Counted from the stretch's first letter, positions 1 to 12,064 are shown. The stretch: 64,000 nucleotides of DNA from Paraflavitalea sp. CAU 1676 (GCF_029223285.1 NZ_JARHUJ010000004.1:558001-622000), one strand, 5' to 3'. Notes: generated from the letters alone by a model not told the origin. Program-made: numbers and translations.

Positions 1-1509
1 GGTAAGCAATTGCGGGCTTATTTCGATTTCAAGACCACAGCAGGGGAGAAGATCAAGATCAAATTCGCCCTTTCTTCTGTTAGCACCGAAGGCGCTCTGC
101 TGAACCTGCGTACTGAAGTACCGGGTTGGGATTTCAACCAGGTGAAACAACAGGCTCAGGATAGCTGGAACAAAGAACTGTCGAAAGTTACCATCCAGTC
201 TAAGAACAGGGATGATAAGGAGAATTTTTATACCTCCATGTATCATGCCTGCTTAAGCCCGATTACCTATATGGATGTGGATGGCGCTTATCGCGGCCTC
301 GATCAAAACATCCATAAGGCGAAGAATTTTACCAACTACACCATATTTTCTCTGTGGGATACCTATCGTGCGCTGCATCCATTCTTCAACCTGGTACAGC
401 CTTCCCGTAATGCCGACATGATCAAGTCAATGCTGGCCCACTACGACCAGAGTGCGCAGCACATGTTGCCTGTTTGGAGTCATTACGCCAACGAGAACTG
501 GTGCATGATCGGTTATCACAGTGTTTCCCTGATCGCCGACGCGGTAATCAAAGGAAATGCTCCATTCGATGCCAACAAAGCACTGGACGCCTGCGTAGCT
601 ACCGCACGCCATGGTTCTTATGATGGGTTGAGCTATTACATGAGCATGGGCTACGTTCCCGAGGATAAGAATGGTTCGTCTGTGTCAAAGACGCTCGAAT
701 ATGCCTACGATGACTGGAGCATTGCACAGATGGCAAAAAAGCTGGGCCGTACCGAAATATATGACGAGTTTATCAAACGTTCTCAGTATTTCAAGAACGT
801 TTATGACGTGTCTATCGGCTATATGCGTCCTAAATTGAGCGATGGCACTTTCAGAAAAGAATTTGATGTGCTCAGTACGCACAACCAGGGCTTTATTGAA
901 GGCAACGCCTGGAACTACAGCTTGTATGTTCCGCACGAACCCGAACAATTGATCGATATGATGGGGGGCAAGAAGAAGTTTGTTGCGCATCTTGATTCAT
1001 TGTTCACCATGCACCTGCCCGATAAATACTTTGCCGAAACCGAAGACATTACCCGGGATGGTATCATAGGTAACTATGTACATGGCAATGAACCTTCGCA
1101 CCACGTGCCTTATCTGTACAACTGGACCGATCAGCCCTGGAAAACCCAGGAGCGGGTGCGTATGATCCTGAAAAAGCAGTTTAAACCCACCCCTGATGGA
1201 TTGGGTGGAAACGACGACTGTGGCCAGATGAGCGCCTGGTACATTTTTACGGCATTGGGCTTTTACCCAGTGGCGCCCGGCAGCGATCAATATGCCATTG
1301 GTAGTCCGGCAGTGGATGGTGCAACCATTCAGCTGGAAAATGGGAAGACCTTTGTGATCGAGGCGCAGAATCAGGGCGATAAGAATGTATATGTGCAGAA
1401 GATGATCCTGAACGGTCAGCCGCTCAATCGTCTATTCCTGACACATAGCGATATCACGAATGGTGGTAAATTGGTGTTTGTGATGGGGGAGAAGCCTAAA
1501 AAGAAATAA
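1..1509 (+). CDS. GH92 family alpha-1,2-mannosidase, C-terminal part
   Basis: The reading frame is open from base 1, so the gene begins upstream; about 502 C-terminal residues are visible of a family usually near 700-760. Glycoside hydrolase family 92 enzymes are calcium-dependent exo-alpha-mannosidases that trim mannose from N-glycans or yeast mannan, usually in the periplasm or on the surface. The family signatures are present: GNEPSHH near visible residue 361, whose Glu is the general acid, and GNDDCGQMSAW near residue 403, whose Asp pair supplies the base. The protein ends in a lysine-rich tail, and a hairpin terminator follows directly. A LacI regulator gene lies downstream on the same strand and may control mannoside use, which is inference from position only. 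Confidence 0.93.
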   Translation, partial: GKQLRAYFDFKTTAGEKIKIKFALSSVSTEGALLNLRTEVPGWDFNQVKQQAQDSWNKELSKVTIQSKNRDDKENFYTSMYHACLSPITYMDVDGAYRGLDQNIHKAKNFTNYTIFSLWDTYRALHPFFNLVQPSRNADMIKSMLAHYDQSAQHMLPVWSHYANENWCMIGYHSVSLIADAVIKGNAPFDANKALDACVATARHGSYDGLSYYMSMGYVPEDKNGSSVSKTLEYAYDDWSIAQMAKKLGRTEIYDEFIKRSQYFKNVYDVSIGYMRPKLSDGTFRKEFDVLSTHNQGFIEGNAWNYSLYVPHEPEQLIDMMGGKKKFVAHLDSLFTMHLPDKYFAETEDITRDGIIGNYVHGNEPSHHVPYLYNWTDQPWKTQERVRMILKKQFKPTPDGLGGNDDCGQMSAWYIFTALGFYPVAPGSDQYAIGSPAVDGATIQLENGKTFVIEAQNQGDKNVYVQKMILNGQPLNRLFLTHSDITNGGKLVFVMGEKPKKK

Positions 1510-1530
1510 CCGATTCGAAATAACCGGTAA

Positions 1531-1567
1531 ATGCCACGCAGAAGTTGGAACTACTGCGTGGCATTTT
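1531..1567 (+). terminator. Intrinsic terminator after the GH92 gene
   Basis: ATGCCACGCAG (1531-1541) pairs perfectly with CTGCGTGGCAT (1554-1564) across a 12-nt loop, followed by a short T run. It starts 22 bases after the GH92 stop codon. Confidence 0.8.
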
Positions 1568-2164
1568 CGTGTGGGGAGGTGACGGGGCAAGACAGTGCGG
1601 TGATGCAGTGTCGGGTCAAAGCTAATTTAGGGCGAGTCAAAGCCTACGGTTGGCTGCACTAAACTCTAGTGATATTGCCTGCAAACCGCACTGATACTTA
1701 CTGAGAACGGCACTGGAATGCACTAAACAGTGCAATACCCTATAATAGCCTATGCAAACCGGGTAGTATATCTGCTACAGTATCAGTAAGTTAGCAGTGA
1801 ATGCGGCTTGAAGGTAAAAAAAGCCAGTGCGGGTCTCACTAGATTTTCCTTTATAAGAATCGGATAATCTGTCAATTATACGGTTATCAAAAGCTGGCTT
1901 TGGGCAACTGCCCAATCCGGCGATGGTTGTCATCGTTACAATTATTGAAACCAATAGCAAACCGGTTTTGACACGTAATTGTGCGCTTCGCCTTGAAATT
2001 CACAGTGATTATGCGCGATTTCCTAAAAAATTTCACGACCTTGAAGGGGATGCCTTAAATTTGAGAGGCTACGGATTCTTGCCATTTCATCGCACTTAAT
2101 TGCCTAAAAATGTAGCTGCATTGGCACATTTCGGGATCGTGCCGCAAAAACTACCGCCAACATT
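1568..2164. other. Non-coding region upstream of the LacI gene, with short repeats
   Basis: I see no credible gene here. GCAAACCG occurs at 1681 and GCAAACCGG at 1754 and 1957; a further GCAAACCGG lies just after the LacI gene at 3213. The copy at 1957 overlaps the palindrome AAACCGGTTT (1959-1968), whose central CG is typical of LacI-family operators. Two near-identical 'tgcactaaac' repeats also occur around 1655-1730. A role as operators is inference. Confidence 0.3.
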
Positions 2165-3178
2165 ATGAAACGAGTATCGCTCAAAGATATCGCGAAAATG
2201 ACGGGTGCCTCTCCGTCTACCGTATCCTTTGTCCTTAATGGTAAGGCAAGGGAAATGCGGATCAGCGATGATCTGGCCAAGAAGATCGCTACCATCGCCA
2301 AACGGGAAGGGTATCACCCCAACCAGGTGGCTGTGCGGCTGCGAACCGGCAAATCACAAATGCTGGGCCTGGTGGTGGAGAGTATTTCCGGGAACTTTTT
2401 TGCCGCGCTGGCGAAAGTGATCGAGGAGGAGGCCGAGCAATACGGCTATAAAGTGGTGTATTGCGCTACCGAAAATGACGGCAAAAAAGGGCAGGAGCTG
2501 ATCCGGATGTTGTCGCAGCAACAGGTTGATGGCTACATCATTACCCCTGCTATTGGGATGGAACAGGACGTAGAGGAGTTGATCGAGCATAAAAAGCCGG
2601 TGGTCTTATTAGACAGTTATTTTCCTGAAATGGACGTGCCACACGTGCTGGTAGATAATTACGGGGGAGTGGCAAAAGGCATGAAACACCTCATCAGCCG
2701 GGGTTACAAAAAGATTGGCTTTATTACTGTCGACCTCCAGTTGATCCAGATCAAGGACAGATTGCAAGCCTATACCGACAGTCTTAAAGCAGCCAATATA
2801 CCCGCTAATAAAAAGCACGTCCTTTCGCTGGGATATAAGATATCGCGGGCGGAGGCGATTAAACAGATCTCCGCTTTTATTGAAAACAACCCCAACCTGG
2901 ATGCGTTGTTCTTTGCCACCAACTACCTGGGGTTGCTCGGAATTGAAAGCCTGCAGAAGTTAGGCAAAACCATTCCCTCCGATGTGGCCATGATGAGTTT
3001 TGACGATCATGATGTGTTCCGCCTGTTTCCACCGGGTATCACCATTATCGAGCAGCCGGTGGAGGAAATTGCCAAAACGGCCATTAACCTGCTCATGTCG
3101 CAGTTAGGAAAGAACAAACCGACCAGGAAGAATAAGGTCCAGCTTCCGGCAAAGCTGGTGGTGCGGGGTACCACGTAA
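2165..3178 (+). CDS. LacI family transcriptional regulator
   Basis: A 337-residue protein with the standard LacI layout. Residues 3-50 form the N-terminal helix-turn-helix and hinge (VSLKDIAKMTGASPSTVSFV, then the YHPNQVAVRLRTGKS region). Residues 60-335 form a periplasmic-binding-protein-like sugar-sensing domain with the expected DDHDVFRLFPPGIT segment late in the domain. Such proteins bind palindromic operators as dimers and release or bind DNA on sensing a sugar or sugar phosphate. The gene lies between a GH92 mannosidase and rpoB, so its targets are probably the glycoside-use genes upstream. The ligand cannot be read from the sequence. The ATG was chosen because the HTH starts immediately after it. 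Confidence 0.93.
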   Translation: MKRVSLKDIAKMTGASPSTVSFVLNGKAREMRISDDLAKKIATIAKREGYHPNQVAVRLRTGKSQMLGLVVESISGNFFAALAKVIEEEAEQYGYKVVYCATENDGKKGQELIRMLSQQQVDGYIITPAIGMEQDVEELIEHKKPVVLLDSYFPEMDVPHVLVDNYGGVAKGMKHLISRGYKKIGFITVDLQLIQIKDRLQAYTDSLKAANIPANKKHVLSLGYKISRAEAIKQISAFIENNPNLDALFFATNYLGLLGIESLQKLGKTIPSDVAMMSFDDHDVFRLFPPGITIIEQPVEEIAKTAINLLMSQLGKNKPTRKNKVQLPAKLVVRGTT

Positions 3179-3545
3179 AGATGTCCAGCCCTGAAGAATG
3201 CTTCAACCGAGCGCAAACCGGATGCGTGGCACGACCGGAGCTTGGGCCGCCGGAAAACAGCGCTTCAAGTGAGGCTGGGATCGAGGGCGTCACCCAAATG
3301 TGGCCAGCCCGGAAAATCGCTACAGCCTACGGCAAACCCGACACGGGGAACCACTTGAACGTGGGGAAAAGTTCTGTTTCGACGTATCTGTTTGTGTTTG
3401 AATTTTTTGTATTTTTAAACTCCCTGTTACTGAACCGGAAGAAGGATAAAGTGTTTATTAGTTGTTCAAGTTTATCTGAGCGGCGAGGTAACCGGAGCCG
3501 GAATTGTTACCCCCAATTGATCCGGCGCTGCGTTTTGGAACAAAT
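3179..3545. other. Gap between lacI-type gene and the rpoBC promoter
   Basis: A 123-codon frame (3181-3552) crosses this gap but has atypical composition, no recognisable domain and runs into the rpoBC promoter, so I do not call it a gene. A GCAAACCGG repeat sits at 3213-3221. Ribosomal protein genes rplJ/rplL, expected before rpoB in most bacteria, are absent. Confidence 0.4.
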
Positions 3546-3577
3546 TTTGTGAAATGTCGGGTTTTTCGTTACCTTTG
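3546..3577 (+). promoter_or_regulatory. Bacteroidota-type promoter of rpoBC
   Basis: TTTG (3546-3549), a 20-bp spacer and TACCTTTG (3570-3577) match the Bacteroidota -33/-7 consensus TTTG and TAnnTTTG. Transcription would start near 3584, giving an untranslated leader of about 170 nt before rpoB. Confidence 0.75.
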
Positions 3578-3655
3578 CCGTCCATTTTTCACAATGCTAA
3601 TTAGCTGGGGTACGTTATTACATGGCCAAATTTACATAACTACTTCAAATTCAGT

Positions 3656-3691
3656 TCACAGAGAACTTAACTGTTCTCCTGTGATTTTTTT
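3656..3691 (+). promoter_or_regulatory. Terminator-like hairpin in the rpoBC leader
   Basis: TCACAG-AGAAC (3656-3666) pairs with GTTCT-C-CTGTGA (3673-3684) as an 11-bp stem with one bulged C and a six-base loop. Seven T residues (3685-3691) follow. It has the form of an intrinsic terminator, but lies inside the leader 65 bases before the rpoB start, so it could act as an attenuator. Confidence 0.6.
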
Positions 3692-3755
3692 GTGTATAGA
3701 CGATTTTGGTGATTTTTGAACGTTCGAACAACTAAAAAAACCGGTTTTAATCAAT

Positions 3756-6700
3756 ATGTCTTCAACAAAATTGCAAAGCAGGATTAACTTTGGTAAGATC
3801 AAAAATTTAGCCGAAGCTCCTGATCTACTCGAAGTACAGATTCAATCTTTCAAAGAATTTTTCCAGTTAGAGACTACTCCGGACAAGCGTAACATCGAAG
3901 GGCTGTTCAAGGTGTTTAAGGAGAATTTCCCGATCACCGACACCCGGAACATTTTCGTGCTGGAGTTCCTGGATTATTTTATTGATCCGCCCCGCTACAC
4001 CATCGAAGAGTGTATGGAGCGTGGATTGACCTACGCTGTACCGCTGAAAGCGAAACTGCGTTTGAGCTGTAATGACGAGGAACACGTTGATTTCCAAACC
4101 ATCGTACAGGATGTATTCTTAGGAAACATTCCTTACATGACTCCCCGTGGTACTTTCGTGATCAACGGCGCCGAGCGTGTGGTGGTATCGCAGCTGCACC
4201 GTTCACCCGGTGTATTCTTCGGTCAGTCCATTCACCCCAACGGCACCAAGATCTACTCTGCCCGTGTGATCCCCTTCAAGGGAGCCTGGATGGAGTTCGC
4301 CACCGACATCAACAACGTGATGTATGCTTACATCGACCGTAAAAAGAAATTCCCGGTAACAACCCTGTTGCGTTCTATCGGTTATGAAACCGATAAGGAC
4401 ATCCTGGAACTCTTTGGAATGGCCGATGAAGTGAACGGTGACCTTAAGTCCCTGAAAGCCTACCTCGGCAAACGCCTGGCTGCCCGTGTATTGAGAACCT
4501 GGGTAGAAGACTTCGTGGATGAAGATACCGGCGAGGTTGTGTCTATCGAGCGTAATGAAGTGGTACTCGAGCGCGATACCGTGCTGGACGAAGAGGCCAT
4601 CGACATGATCGCCGATATGGACGTTAAGAGCGTATTCGTACAAAAAGAAGATGTGGGTGGTGATTTCGCGATCATCTACAACACATTGAACAAAGATACT
4701 TCCAACAGTGAGCTGGAAGCGGTGCAACACATCTACCGTCAGTTGCGCGGCGCCGATGCTCCCGATGATGAAACCGCCCGCGGTATCATCGACAAACTGT
4801 TCTTCAGCGACAAGCGTTACGACCTCGGTGAGGTTGGTCGTTACAAGATCAACCGCAAGCTGAACCTGAACCAGCCGCTGGAGCAAAAAACATTGACCAA
4901 AGAAGATATCATCGAGATCATCAAATATCTCGTTCGCCTTACCAACGGTAAAGCGGAAATCGATGATATCGATCACTTGAGCAACCGTCGTGTACGTACC
5001 GTAGGTGAGCAGCTGTATGCTCAGTTCGGTGTTGGTTTGGCCCGTATGGCCCGTACCATCCGCGAACGTATGAACGTACGTGACAATGAGGTGTTCACGC
5101 CTGTTGACCTTATCAACGCGAGAACACTGTCTTCAGTGATCAACTCATTCTTCGGTACCTCTCAGTTGTCTCAGTTCCTCGACCAAACCAACCCGCTGAG
5201 TGAGATCACGCACAAGCGTCGTATCTCCGCACTCGGGCCAGGCGGTTTGAGCCGTGAGCGTGCAGGCTTTGAGGTTCGTGACGTACACTATAGCCACTAC
5301 GGCCGTCTGTGTACCATCGAAACTCCTGAAGGTCCGAACATCGGTCTGATCTCTACACTTTGCGTACACGCAAAGATCAATGAGATGGGCTTTATCGAAA
5401 CTCCTTACCACAAGGTTGACAACGGTAAAGTAGACCTGAAAAAACTGACCTTCCTCAGTGCTGAAGAAGAAGATATCGCGAAGATCGCCCAGGCAAGTTC
5501 TCCGCTCGATGAGAAGGGAACTTTTGTTGAAAGCAAGATCTCTTCGCGTCAAACTGGTGACTTCCCCATCCTGGAGCCCAGTGAAGTAGAGTTCATGGAC
5601 GTAGCACCCAACCAGATTGTGGGTCTGAGTGCTTCGCTGATTCCGTTCCTCGAGCACGATGACGCCAACCGTGCCCTGATGGGATCAAACATGCAACGTC
5701 AGGCAGTTCCCCTGATCCGTCCTGAAAACCCGATCGTGGGTACAGGTCTGGAAGGTAAGGCAGCCCGCGATGCAAGGGTACAGATCCTGTCTGAAGGCGA
5801 GGGTATCGTTGAGTACGTAGACGGCAGCGAGATCCATGTTCGTTACGATCGTACAGAAGGTGACCGTCTGGTGAGCTTCGAAGACGATCTCAGAATTTAC
5901 AGACTGACCAAGTTCATAAAGACGAACCAGGAAACCTGTATCAACCATAAGCCTGCCGTTAAGAAAGGCCAAAGGTTGAAGAAAGGCGATTTCCTTACCG
6001 AAGGATACGCTGTACAGGCTGGTGAACTGGCCCTGGGTCGTAACCTCCGCGTGGCATTCATGCCCTGGAAAGGTTACAACTTCGAGGATGCCATCGTAAT
6101 CAATGAGAAAGTAGCCCGCGAAGACTTGTTCACTTCTATCCATATTTCCGAATATGAGCTGGAAGTACGCGACACTAAGCTGGGTGAAGAAGAACTGACA
6201 CCAGATATCCCCAACGTTTCTGAAGAGGCTACCAAAGACCTCGACGAAAATGGTATCATCCGCCTGGGTGCTGCTATCAAGGAAGGCGATATTCTGATCG
6301 GTAAGATCACTCCTAAAGGCGAAAGCGATCCTACTCCTGAAGAGAAGCTGTTAAGGGCCATCTTCGGTGATAAGGCCGGTGATGCCAAGGATGCCTCACT
6401 GAAAGCACCGAACGGTGTAGAAGGTGTGGTGATCGGTAAAAAACTGTTCCAACGCGCCAAGAAAGATAAGAACGCGAAGATCCGTGAGAAGGCCGCACTC
6501 GAAAAACTCGAGAAGGTTCACGAGAAGAACGTAGAAGAGCTGAAGGAACTGTTGCTGAACAAGCTGCAAACCCTGTTGAAGGATAAACCTTCTGCCGGTG
6601 TTAACAACAACTTCGGTGAAGTACAGATCGGTAAGGGTGCTAAGTTCAACCCCAAGAACCTGTCTTCAATCGACTACCAGAACGTTAACCCGCTGGGTTG

Positions 6701-7559
6701 GACTGGTGATGCTGCCATCGATGACAACATCAACATCCTGCTGCACAACTATAACATCAAGTTCAACGAAGAACTGGGTCGTTACAAGAGAGAGAAATTC
6801 AACATCTCGATCGGTGACGAATTACCTGCCGGTGTATTGAAACTGGCTAAAGTATACCTCGCTGTTAAGCGTAAGCTGAAAGTGGGTGATAAGATGGCCG
6901 GTCGTCACGGTAACAAGGGTATCGTTGCGAAGATCGTTCGCGCAGAAGATATGCCGTTCCTGCATGACGGTGAGCCGGTAGATATCGTACTGAACCCGCT
7001 CGGTGTACCTTCCCGTATGAACCTCGGACAGATCTATGAAACTGTACTGGGTTGGGCTGGTCAGAAACTGGGTGTTAAGTTCGCTACGCCGATCTTCGAT
7101 GGTGCTACCGTAGAAGAGATCGCCAACCATATCGATAAGGCAAACCTGCCTAGCTTCGGTCACAGTTATCTGTTCGATGGCGAAACAGGTGAGCGCTTCC
7201 ACCAAAAGGCTACGGTGGGTGTGATCTACATGATCAAACTGCACCACATGGTGGATGATAAGATGCACGCACGTTCGATCGGACCATACAGCTTGATCAC
7301 ACAACAACCGCTGGGTGGTAAAGCTCAGTTTGGTGGTCAGCGTTTCGGTGAGATGGAGGTGTGGGCGCTCGAAGCTTACGGTGCTTCCAACATCCTGCAG
7401 GAATTGCTCACCCTTAAATCGGATGATATCATCGGTCGTGCGAAGACTTATGAGGCCATTGTTAAAGGTGACAATATTCCAAGAGCCGGCATCCCAGAAT
7501 CATTCAACGTATTGGTGCATGAGCTGAGAGGTTTGGGTCTTGACCTGAAGTTTGAATAA
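3756..7559 (+). CDS. rpoB: DNA-directed RNA polymerase subunit beta
   Basis: A 1,267-residue protein of full Bacteroidota length. RpoB forms one pincer of RNA polymerase and contributes to the active site and the rifampicin pocket. The visible hallmarks in order are the rifampicin region with [11 protein letters not shown] and [37 protein letters not shown] near residue 774, the [12 protein letters not shown] segment near residue 1044 that holds active-site lysines, and the C-terminal [20 protein letters not shown] clamp motif near residue 1186. It is followed 127 bases later by rpoC, with which it forms an operon driven from the promoter at 3546. The unusual feature is its upstream neighbour, a LacI gene instead of rplL. 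Confidence 0.99.
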   Translation: MSSTKLQSRINFGKIKNLAEAPDLLEVQIQSFKEFFQLETTPDKRNIEGLFKVFKENFPITDTRNIFVLEFLDYFIDPPRYTIEECMERGLTYAVPLKAKLRLSCNDEEHVDFQTIVQDVFLGNIPYMTPRGTFVINGAERVVVSQLHRSPGVFFGQSIHPNGTKIYSARVIPFKGAWMEFATDINNVMYAYIDRKKKFPVTTLLRSIGYETDKDILELFGMADEVNGDLKSLKAYLGKRLAARVLRTWVEDFVDEDTGEVVSIERNEVVLERDTVLDEEAIDMIADMDVKSVFVQKEDVGGDFAIIYNTLNKDTSNSELEAVQHIYRQLRGADAPDDETARGIIDKLFFSDKRYDLGEVGRYKINRKLNLNQPLEQKTLTKEDIIEIIKYLVRLTNGKAEIDDIDHLSNRRVRTVGEQLYAQFGVGLARMARTIRERMNVRDNEVFTPVDLINARTLSSVINSFFGTSQLSQFLDQTNPLSEITHKRRISALGPGGLSRERAGFEVRDVHYSHYGRLCTIETPEGPNIGLISTLCVHAKINEMGFIETPYHKVDNGKVDLKKLTFLSAEEEDIAKIAQASSPLDEKGTFVESKISSRQTGDFPILEPSEVEFMDVAPNQIVGLSASLIPFLEHDDANRALMGSNMQRQAVPLIRPENPIVGTGLEGKAARDARVQILSEGEGIVEYVDGSEIHVRYDRTEGDRLVSFEDDLRIYRLTKFIKTNQETCINHKPAVKKGQRLKKGDFLTEGYAVQAGELALGRNLRVAFMPWKGYNFEDAIVINEKVAREDLFTSIHISEYELEVRDTKLGEEELTPDIPNVSEEATKDLDENGIIRLGAAIKEGDILIGKITPKGESDPTPEEKLLRAIFGDKAGDAKDASLKAPNGVEGVVIGKKLFQRAKKDKNAKIREKAALEKLEKVHEKNVEELKELLLNKLQTLLKDKPSAGVNNNFGEVQIGKGAKFNPKNLSSIDYQNVNPLGWTGDAAIDDNINILLHNYNIKFNEELGRYKREKFNISIGDELPAGVLKLAKVYLAVKRKLKVGDKMAGRHGNKGIVAKIVRAEDMPFLHDGEPVDIVLNPLGVPSRMNLGQIYETVLGWAGQKLGVKFATPIFDGATVEEIANHIDKANLPSFGHSYLFDGETGERFHQKATVGVIYMIKLHHMVDDKMHARSIGPYSLITQQPLGGKAQFGGQRFGEMEVWALEAYGASNILQELLTLKSDDIIGRAKTYEAIVKGDNIPRAGIPESFNVLVHELRGLGLDLKFE

Positions 7560-7686
7560 GCAAAGCCGTGAGCTGCCGGCGAAAGCCACGCAGCCTGATT
7601 GACAGGAACTGAACAAAATATCAAAAACTTAGCAAGGGACCTTTGGTTGACCGCCGGAGGTCCCGGCTAAAAAGCTAATAAATAAT

Positions 7687-10600
7687 ATGGCTATTAAAAA
7701 AGATAATCGTCCCAGGGCCACCTTTTCGAAGATCACGATCGGTTTGGCTTCACCGGATTCTATTTTAGAGCGTAGCTATGGTGAGGTATTAAAGCCTGAG
7801 ACTATTAACTATCGTACGTACAAGCCTGAACGTGATGGTTTGTTCTGCGAACGTATTTTCGGACCAGTGAAGGATTATGAGTGCGCCTGCGGTAAGTACA
7901 AACGTATCCGTTATAAGGGTATCGTGTGCGACCGTTGCGGTGTAGAAGTTACTGAAAAGAAAGTACGTCGTGAACGTATGGGCCACATCAAACTGGTGGT
8001 GCCTGTAGTTCACATCTGGTACTTCAAGAGCTTACCCAACAAGATCGGTTACCTGCTCGGCGTAAGTTCGAAGAAACTGGAAACCATCGTTTACTATGAA
8101 AGGTTTGTAGTGATCCAGGCTGGTATCCGTGAAGATCGCGGATTAAAGATGGGTGATCTGCTGACTGAAGAAGAATACCTGGAAATTCTGGAGAACCTTC
8201 CAAAGGAGAATCAATACCTGCCTGACGAAGATCCTCAGAAGTTCATTGCTAAAATGGGTGCTGAAGCGGTACATGACATGCTGCAGCGCATCGAGCTCGA
8301 CAGCCTGTCGTTCTCGCTGCGTAACGCTGCTGCTACCGAAACCTCTCAACAACGTAAGGCTGATGCCCTGAAGCGTTTGAGCGTGGTAGAAGCATTCCGT
8401 GAAGCCAACAGCCGCATCACCAACCGCCCCGAGTGGATGGTAATGCAGTACATCCCTGTTATTCCTCCGGAGCTGCGCCCGCTCGTTCCTCTGGACGGTG
8501 GCCGTTTTGCTTCTTCTGACCTGAATGACCTTTACCGTCGTGTGATCATCCGTAACAACCGTCTTAAGAGGCTGTTGGAGATCAAGGCCCCTGAGGTGAT
8601 CCTGCGTAACGAAAAACGTATGTTGCAGGAAGCGGTTGACTCGCTGTTCGATAACAGCCGTAAGTCAAATGCCGTTAAAGCTGAAGGCGGACGTGCACTG
8701 AAATCACTCAGTGACGTACTGAAAGGTAAGCAAGGTCGTTTCCGTCAAAACCTGTTGGGTAAACGTGTTGACTACTCCGGTCGTTCTGTAATCGTAGTAG
8801 GTCCTGAGCTGAAGCTGCACGAGTGCGGTTTGCCAAAGGACATGGCTGCTGAGCTGTTCAAGCCGTTTATCATCCGCAAATTGATTGAAAGGGGTATCGT
8901 AAAAACAGTTAAATCTGCCCGTAAGCTGGTAGACCGTAAGGAAGCTGTGGTCTGGGATATCCTCGAAAATATTCTGAAAGGACACCCTGTGATGCTTAAC
9001 CGTGCCCCTACGCTGCACAGGTTATCGATCCAGGCCTTCCAGCCTAAATTGATTGAAGGTAAAGCGATCCAACTTCACCCGCTCGTGTGTTCTGCGTTCA
9101 ACGCCGACTTCGATGGTGACCAGATGGCGGTTCACGTTCCGTTGAGCAATGCCGCTGTACTGGAAGCCCAGTTGCTGATGCTTTCTTCACACAACATCCT
9201 TAACCCGCAGAATGGTGCGCCGATGACCCTTCCTTCTCAGGACATGGTACTCGGTCTATACTATATCACCAAGGGTAAGAAAACAATGGGCGATGTAGTG
9301 ATGCGTGGTGAAGGTAAAGCCTTCTACAGTGCTGAAGAGGTGATCATCGCTTACAACGAACAACGTGTTGACCTGCACGCGCACATCAAGGTAAAAGTTG
9401 ATGTACGTGAAAATGACGGCACCATTCACAGAAAGCTGATCGAAACTACCGTAGGCCGCGTATTGTTCAACCAGTTTGTTCCTAAAGAAGTAGGTTATAT
9501 CAATGCCCTGCTGACAAAGAAGAGCTTGCGGGAGATTATTGGTGACATCATTAAGATCACCAACGTTCCCAAGACCGCTAAGTTCCTCGATGATATCAAG
9601 CAGCTTGGTTTCCGTACAGCCTTCCAGGGTGGTTTGTCGTTCAACATCAATGACCTGATCATCCCATCTATCAAGGAAGAAGTACTGGACAATGCGAAAG
9701 GTGAAGTAGATGAGGTTTGGGACAACTACAACATGGGTCTTATCACCAACAACGAGCGTTACAACCAGATCGTAGACATCTGGTCACGTGTTGATACCCG
9801 TATCACTGAAACGCTCATTCGTGAGCTGAGCAGCGATAAGCAAGGCTTCAACTCCGTGTACATGATGCTTGACTCCGGTGCCCGTGGTTCCAAACAGCAG
9901 ATCAAACAGCTTTGCGGTATCAGAGGGCTGATGGCTAAGCCCAGAAAGTCTGGTTCCAGCGGAAGTGAGATCATCGAAAACCCGATCCTTTCCAACTTCA
10001 AAGGCGGCCTGAACGTATTGGATTACTTCATTTCCACGCACGGTGCGCGTAAAGGTCTTGCGGATACGGCCCTTAAAACGGCTGATGCCGGTTACCTGAC
10101 CCGTCGTTTGGTGGACGTAGCACAGGACGTTGTTATTACAGAAGAAGATTGTGGAACACTGCGTGGTATTGCCATCAGTGCGCTGAAAGATAACGAAGAG
10201 GTAGTAGAGCCACTGTACGATCGTATCATTGGCCGTACATCACTCCACAACGTATACAATCCTGAGACTGATAAGCTGATTGTTGAAGCCGGTGCACAGA
10301 TCACGGAAGATATCGGTAAAGAAATCGAGGAAAACGGCATTGAAGCTGTTGAGATCCGTTCTGTACTTACCTGCGAAAGCAAACGCGGTGTGTGCGTGAA
10401 GTGTTATGGTAAGAACCTGGCTACCGGTAATATTACGCAGAAGGGTGATGCAGTAGGTATCATCGCTGCGCAGTCGATCGGTGAGCCTGGTACACAGCTT
10501 ACACTGCGTACCTTCCACGTGGGTGGTGTGGCCGGTTCTGCTTCGGTAGAATCTTCATTGATCGCCAAATTCGAGGGTACTGTACAATTCGACGGTCTGC

Positions 10601-11979
10601 GTTCTGTAGCCGCTGAAGATAACGAAGGCAACAAGATCCAGGTGGTTATCGGCCGTACGGGTGAGTTGCGGATCATGGACCTGAAGAATGACCGTTTGCT
10701 TATTACCAACAACGTACCTTATGGTGCAACCCTGTTGGTGAAGGATGGTCAGAATGTGAAGAAGGGCGATGTGATCTGTACATGGGATCCGTTCAACAAC
10801 GTTGTGGTGGCTGAAATTGCCGGTCAGATCAAGTTTGAGAACGTTATTGAAGGTATCACTTACCGTGAAGAGGCCGACGAACAAACAGGTCACCGCGAGA
10901 AAGTGGTTATCGAAACAAAAGATAAGAACAAGATCCCGACCCTGATCGTTGAGGGCAAGGATGTGAAGCAATACAACCTGCCAGTTGGTTCACACATCAT
11001 CGTTGATCAAAGCGAAGATGTACGTGCCGGCCAGGTATTGGTGAAGATTCCTCGTACACTGCGTATGCAGCGAGATATCACGGGTGGTCTGCCACGTGTA
11101 ACTGAGTTGTTTGAAGCACGTAATCCAGGTAACCCTGCGATCGTGTGTGAGATCGACGGTGTGGTAGCATTCGGTGCTATCAAACGTGGTAACCGCGAGA
11201 TTGTGGTAGAAGCGAAGGATGGTGTTGTTAAGAAATACCTGGTGCCGTTGACGCGTCAGATCCTGGTACAGGATGGTGACTTCATCAAAGCTGGTGCATC
11301 ATTGTCCGACGGACAGGTTGCTCCTGGCGATATCCTCTCTATCAAAGGACCGTTTGCAGTACAGGAGTACGTTGTGAATGAGATCCAGGAAGTATATCGT
11401 TTGCAAGGTGTAAAGATCAACGATAAGCACATCGAGGTGATCGTTCGCCAGATGATGAAAAAAGTTGAGATCGTGGATCCGGGTGATACCCGCTTCCTCG
11501 AAGAAGACCTGGAAGATCGTTTTGACTTTAATGAAGAGAATGACTGGATCTTCGATAAGAAGGTGGTTTCCGATTCAGGCGAGAGCACTAAACTGCGCGC
11601 CGGTCAGATCGCCAGCCTGCGTGAGATCCGTGAAGAGAATTCATTACTGCGTCGTTCCGACAAGAAACCGGTAGAGTTCCGCGATGCAAATCCTGCAACT
11701 TCTCACCCTGTATTGTTGGGTATCACGAAAGCGTCTCTGGGTACACAAAGCTGGATCTCGGCTGCTTCGTTCCAGGAAACAACGAAAGTACTTTCGTCTG
11801 CGGCTATCCAGGGTAAGAGCGATGATATGCTCGGTCTGAAAGAGAACGTAATCACAGGTCATCCGATCCCGGCTGGTACTGGTTTGCGTGACTTCGAGAA
11901 CATGGTAGTTGGTAGCAAGGAAGAATATGAACTGCTGCAAACAACCCGTGAGGCCATGAGCTTCGATGACGAAGAGTAA
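7687..11979 (+). CDS. rpoC: DNA-directed RNA polymerase subunit beta'
   Basis: A 1,430-residue protein, normal for Bacteroidota. It carries the catalytic [12 protein letters not shown] motif near residues 473-484, whose three aspartates bind the active-site magnesium. The N-terminal zinc ribbon is at about residues 66-86 (CACG then CDRCG). The second zinc site lies near residue 895 (C, then GVCVKCYG). The C-terminal part contains the bridge/trigger region and jaw, then an acidic tail. It is co-transcribed with rpoB; no other promoter is evident in the 127-base gap. A strong terminator follows 54 bases after the stop. Confidence 0.99.
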   Translation: MAIKKDNRPRATFSKITIGLASPDSILERSYGEVLKPETINYRTYKPERDGLFCERIFGPVKDYECACGKYKRIRYKGIVCDRCGVEVTEKKVRRERMGHIKLVVPVVHIWYFKSLPNKIGYLLGVSSKKLETIVYYERFVVIQAGIREDRGLKMGDLLTEEEYLEILENLPKENQYLPDEDPQKFIAKMGAEAVHDMLQRIELDSLSFSLRNAAATETSQQRKADALKRLSVVEAFREANSRITNRPEWMVMQYIPVIPPELRPLVPLDGGRFASSDLNDLYRRVIIRNNRLKRLLEIKAPEVILRNEKRMLQEAVDSLFDNSRKSNAVKAEGGRALKSLSDVLKGKQGRFRQNLLGKRVDYSGRSVIVVGPELKLHECGLPKDMAAELFKPFIIRKLIERGIVKTVKSARKLVDRKEAVVWDILENILKGHPVMLNRAPTLHRLSIQAFQPKLIEGKAIQLHPLVCSAFNADFDGDQMAVHVPLSNAAVLEAQLLMLSSHNILNPQNGAPMTLPSQDMVLGLYYITKGKKTMGDVVMRGEGKAFYSAEEVIIAYNEQRVDLHAHIKVKVDVRENDGTIHRKLIETTVGRVLFNQFVPKEVGYINALLTKKSLREIIGDIIKITNVPKTAKFLDDIKQLGFRTAFQGGLSFNINDLIIPSIKEEVLDNAKGEVDEVWDNYNMGLITNNERYNQIVDIWSRVDTRITETLIRELSSDKQGFNSVYMMLDSGARGSKQQIKQLCGIRGLMAKPRKSGSSGSEIIENPILSNFKGGLNVLDYFISTHGARKGLADTALKTADAGYLTRRLVDVAQDVVITEEDCGTLRGIAISALKDNEEVVEPLYDRIIGRTSLHNVYNPETDKLIVEAGAQITEDIGKEIEENGIEAVEIRSVLTCESKRGVCVKCYGKNLATGNITQKGDAVGIIAAQSIGEPGTQLTLRTFHVGGVAGSASVESSLIAKFEGTVQFDGLRSVAAEDNEGNKIQVVIGRTGELRIMDLKNDRLLITNNVPYGATLLVKDGQNVKKGDVICTWDPFNNVVVAEIAGQIKFENVIEGITYREEADEQTGHREKVVIETKDKNKIPTLIVEGKDVKQYNLPVGSHIIVDQSEDVRAGQVLVKIPRTLRMQRDITGGLPRVTELFEARNPGNPAIVCEIDGVVAFGAIKRGNREIVVEAKDGVVKKYLVPLTRQILVQDGDFIKAGASLSDGQVAPGDILSIKGPFAVQEYVVNEIQEVYRLQGVKINDKHIEVIVRQMMKKVEIVDPGDTRFLEEDLEDRFDFNEENDWIFDKKVVSDSGESTKLRAGQIASLREIREENSLLRRSDKKPVEFRDANPATSHPVLLGITKASLGTQSWISAASFQETTKVLSSAAIQGKSDDMLGLKENVITGHPIPAGTGLRDFENMVVGSKEEYELLQTTREAMSFDDEE

Positions 11980-12032
11980 TTGAAAGTTCGCTTATAAGCT
12001 ACGCCTTCAGCGTGTAGTAAAGAGAATAGATC

Positions 12033-12064
12033 AAGGCAGGAAGTAAAAGCTTCCTGCCTTTTTA
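12033..12064 (+). terminator. Intrinsic terminator of the rpoBC operon
   Basis: AAGGCAGGAAG (12033-12043) pairs perfectly with CTTCCTGCCTT (12050-12060), six-base loop, then a T-rich run. Confidence 0.92.

Noticed and set aside
3181-3552. 123-codon frame between the LacI gene and rpoB
   Set aside because: No domain, unusual composition, and it runs into the rpoBC promoter; the region is better explained as intergenic.
4203-4976. 257-codon minus-strand frame inside rpoB
   Set aside because: A shadow of the high-codon-bias rpoB gene; no family resemblance. The same holds for other long antisense frames within rpoB and rpoC.
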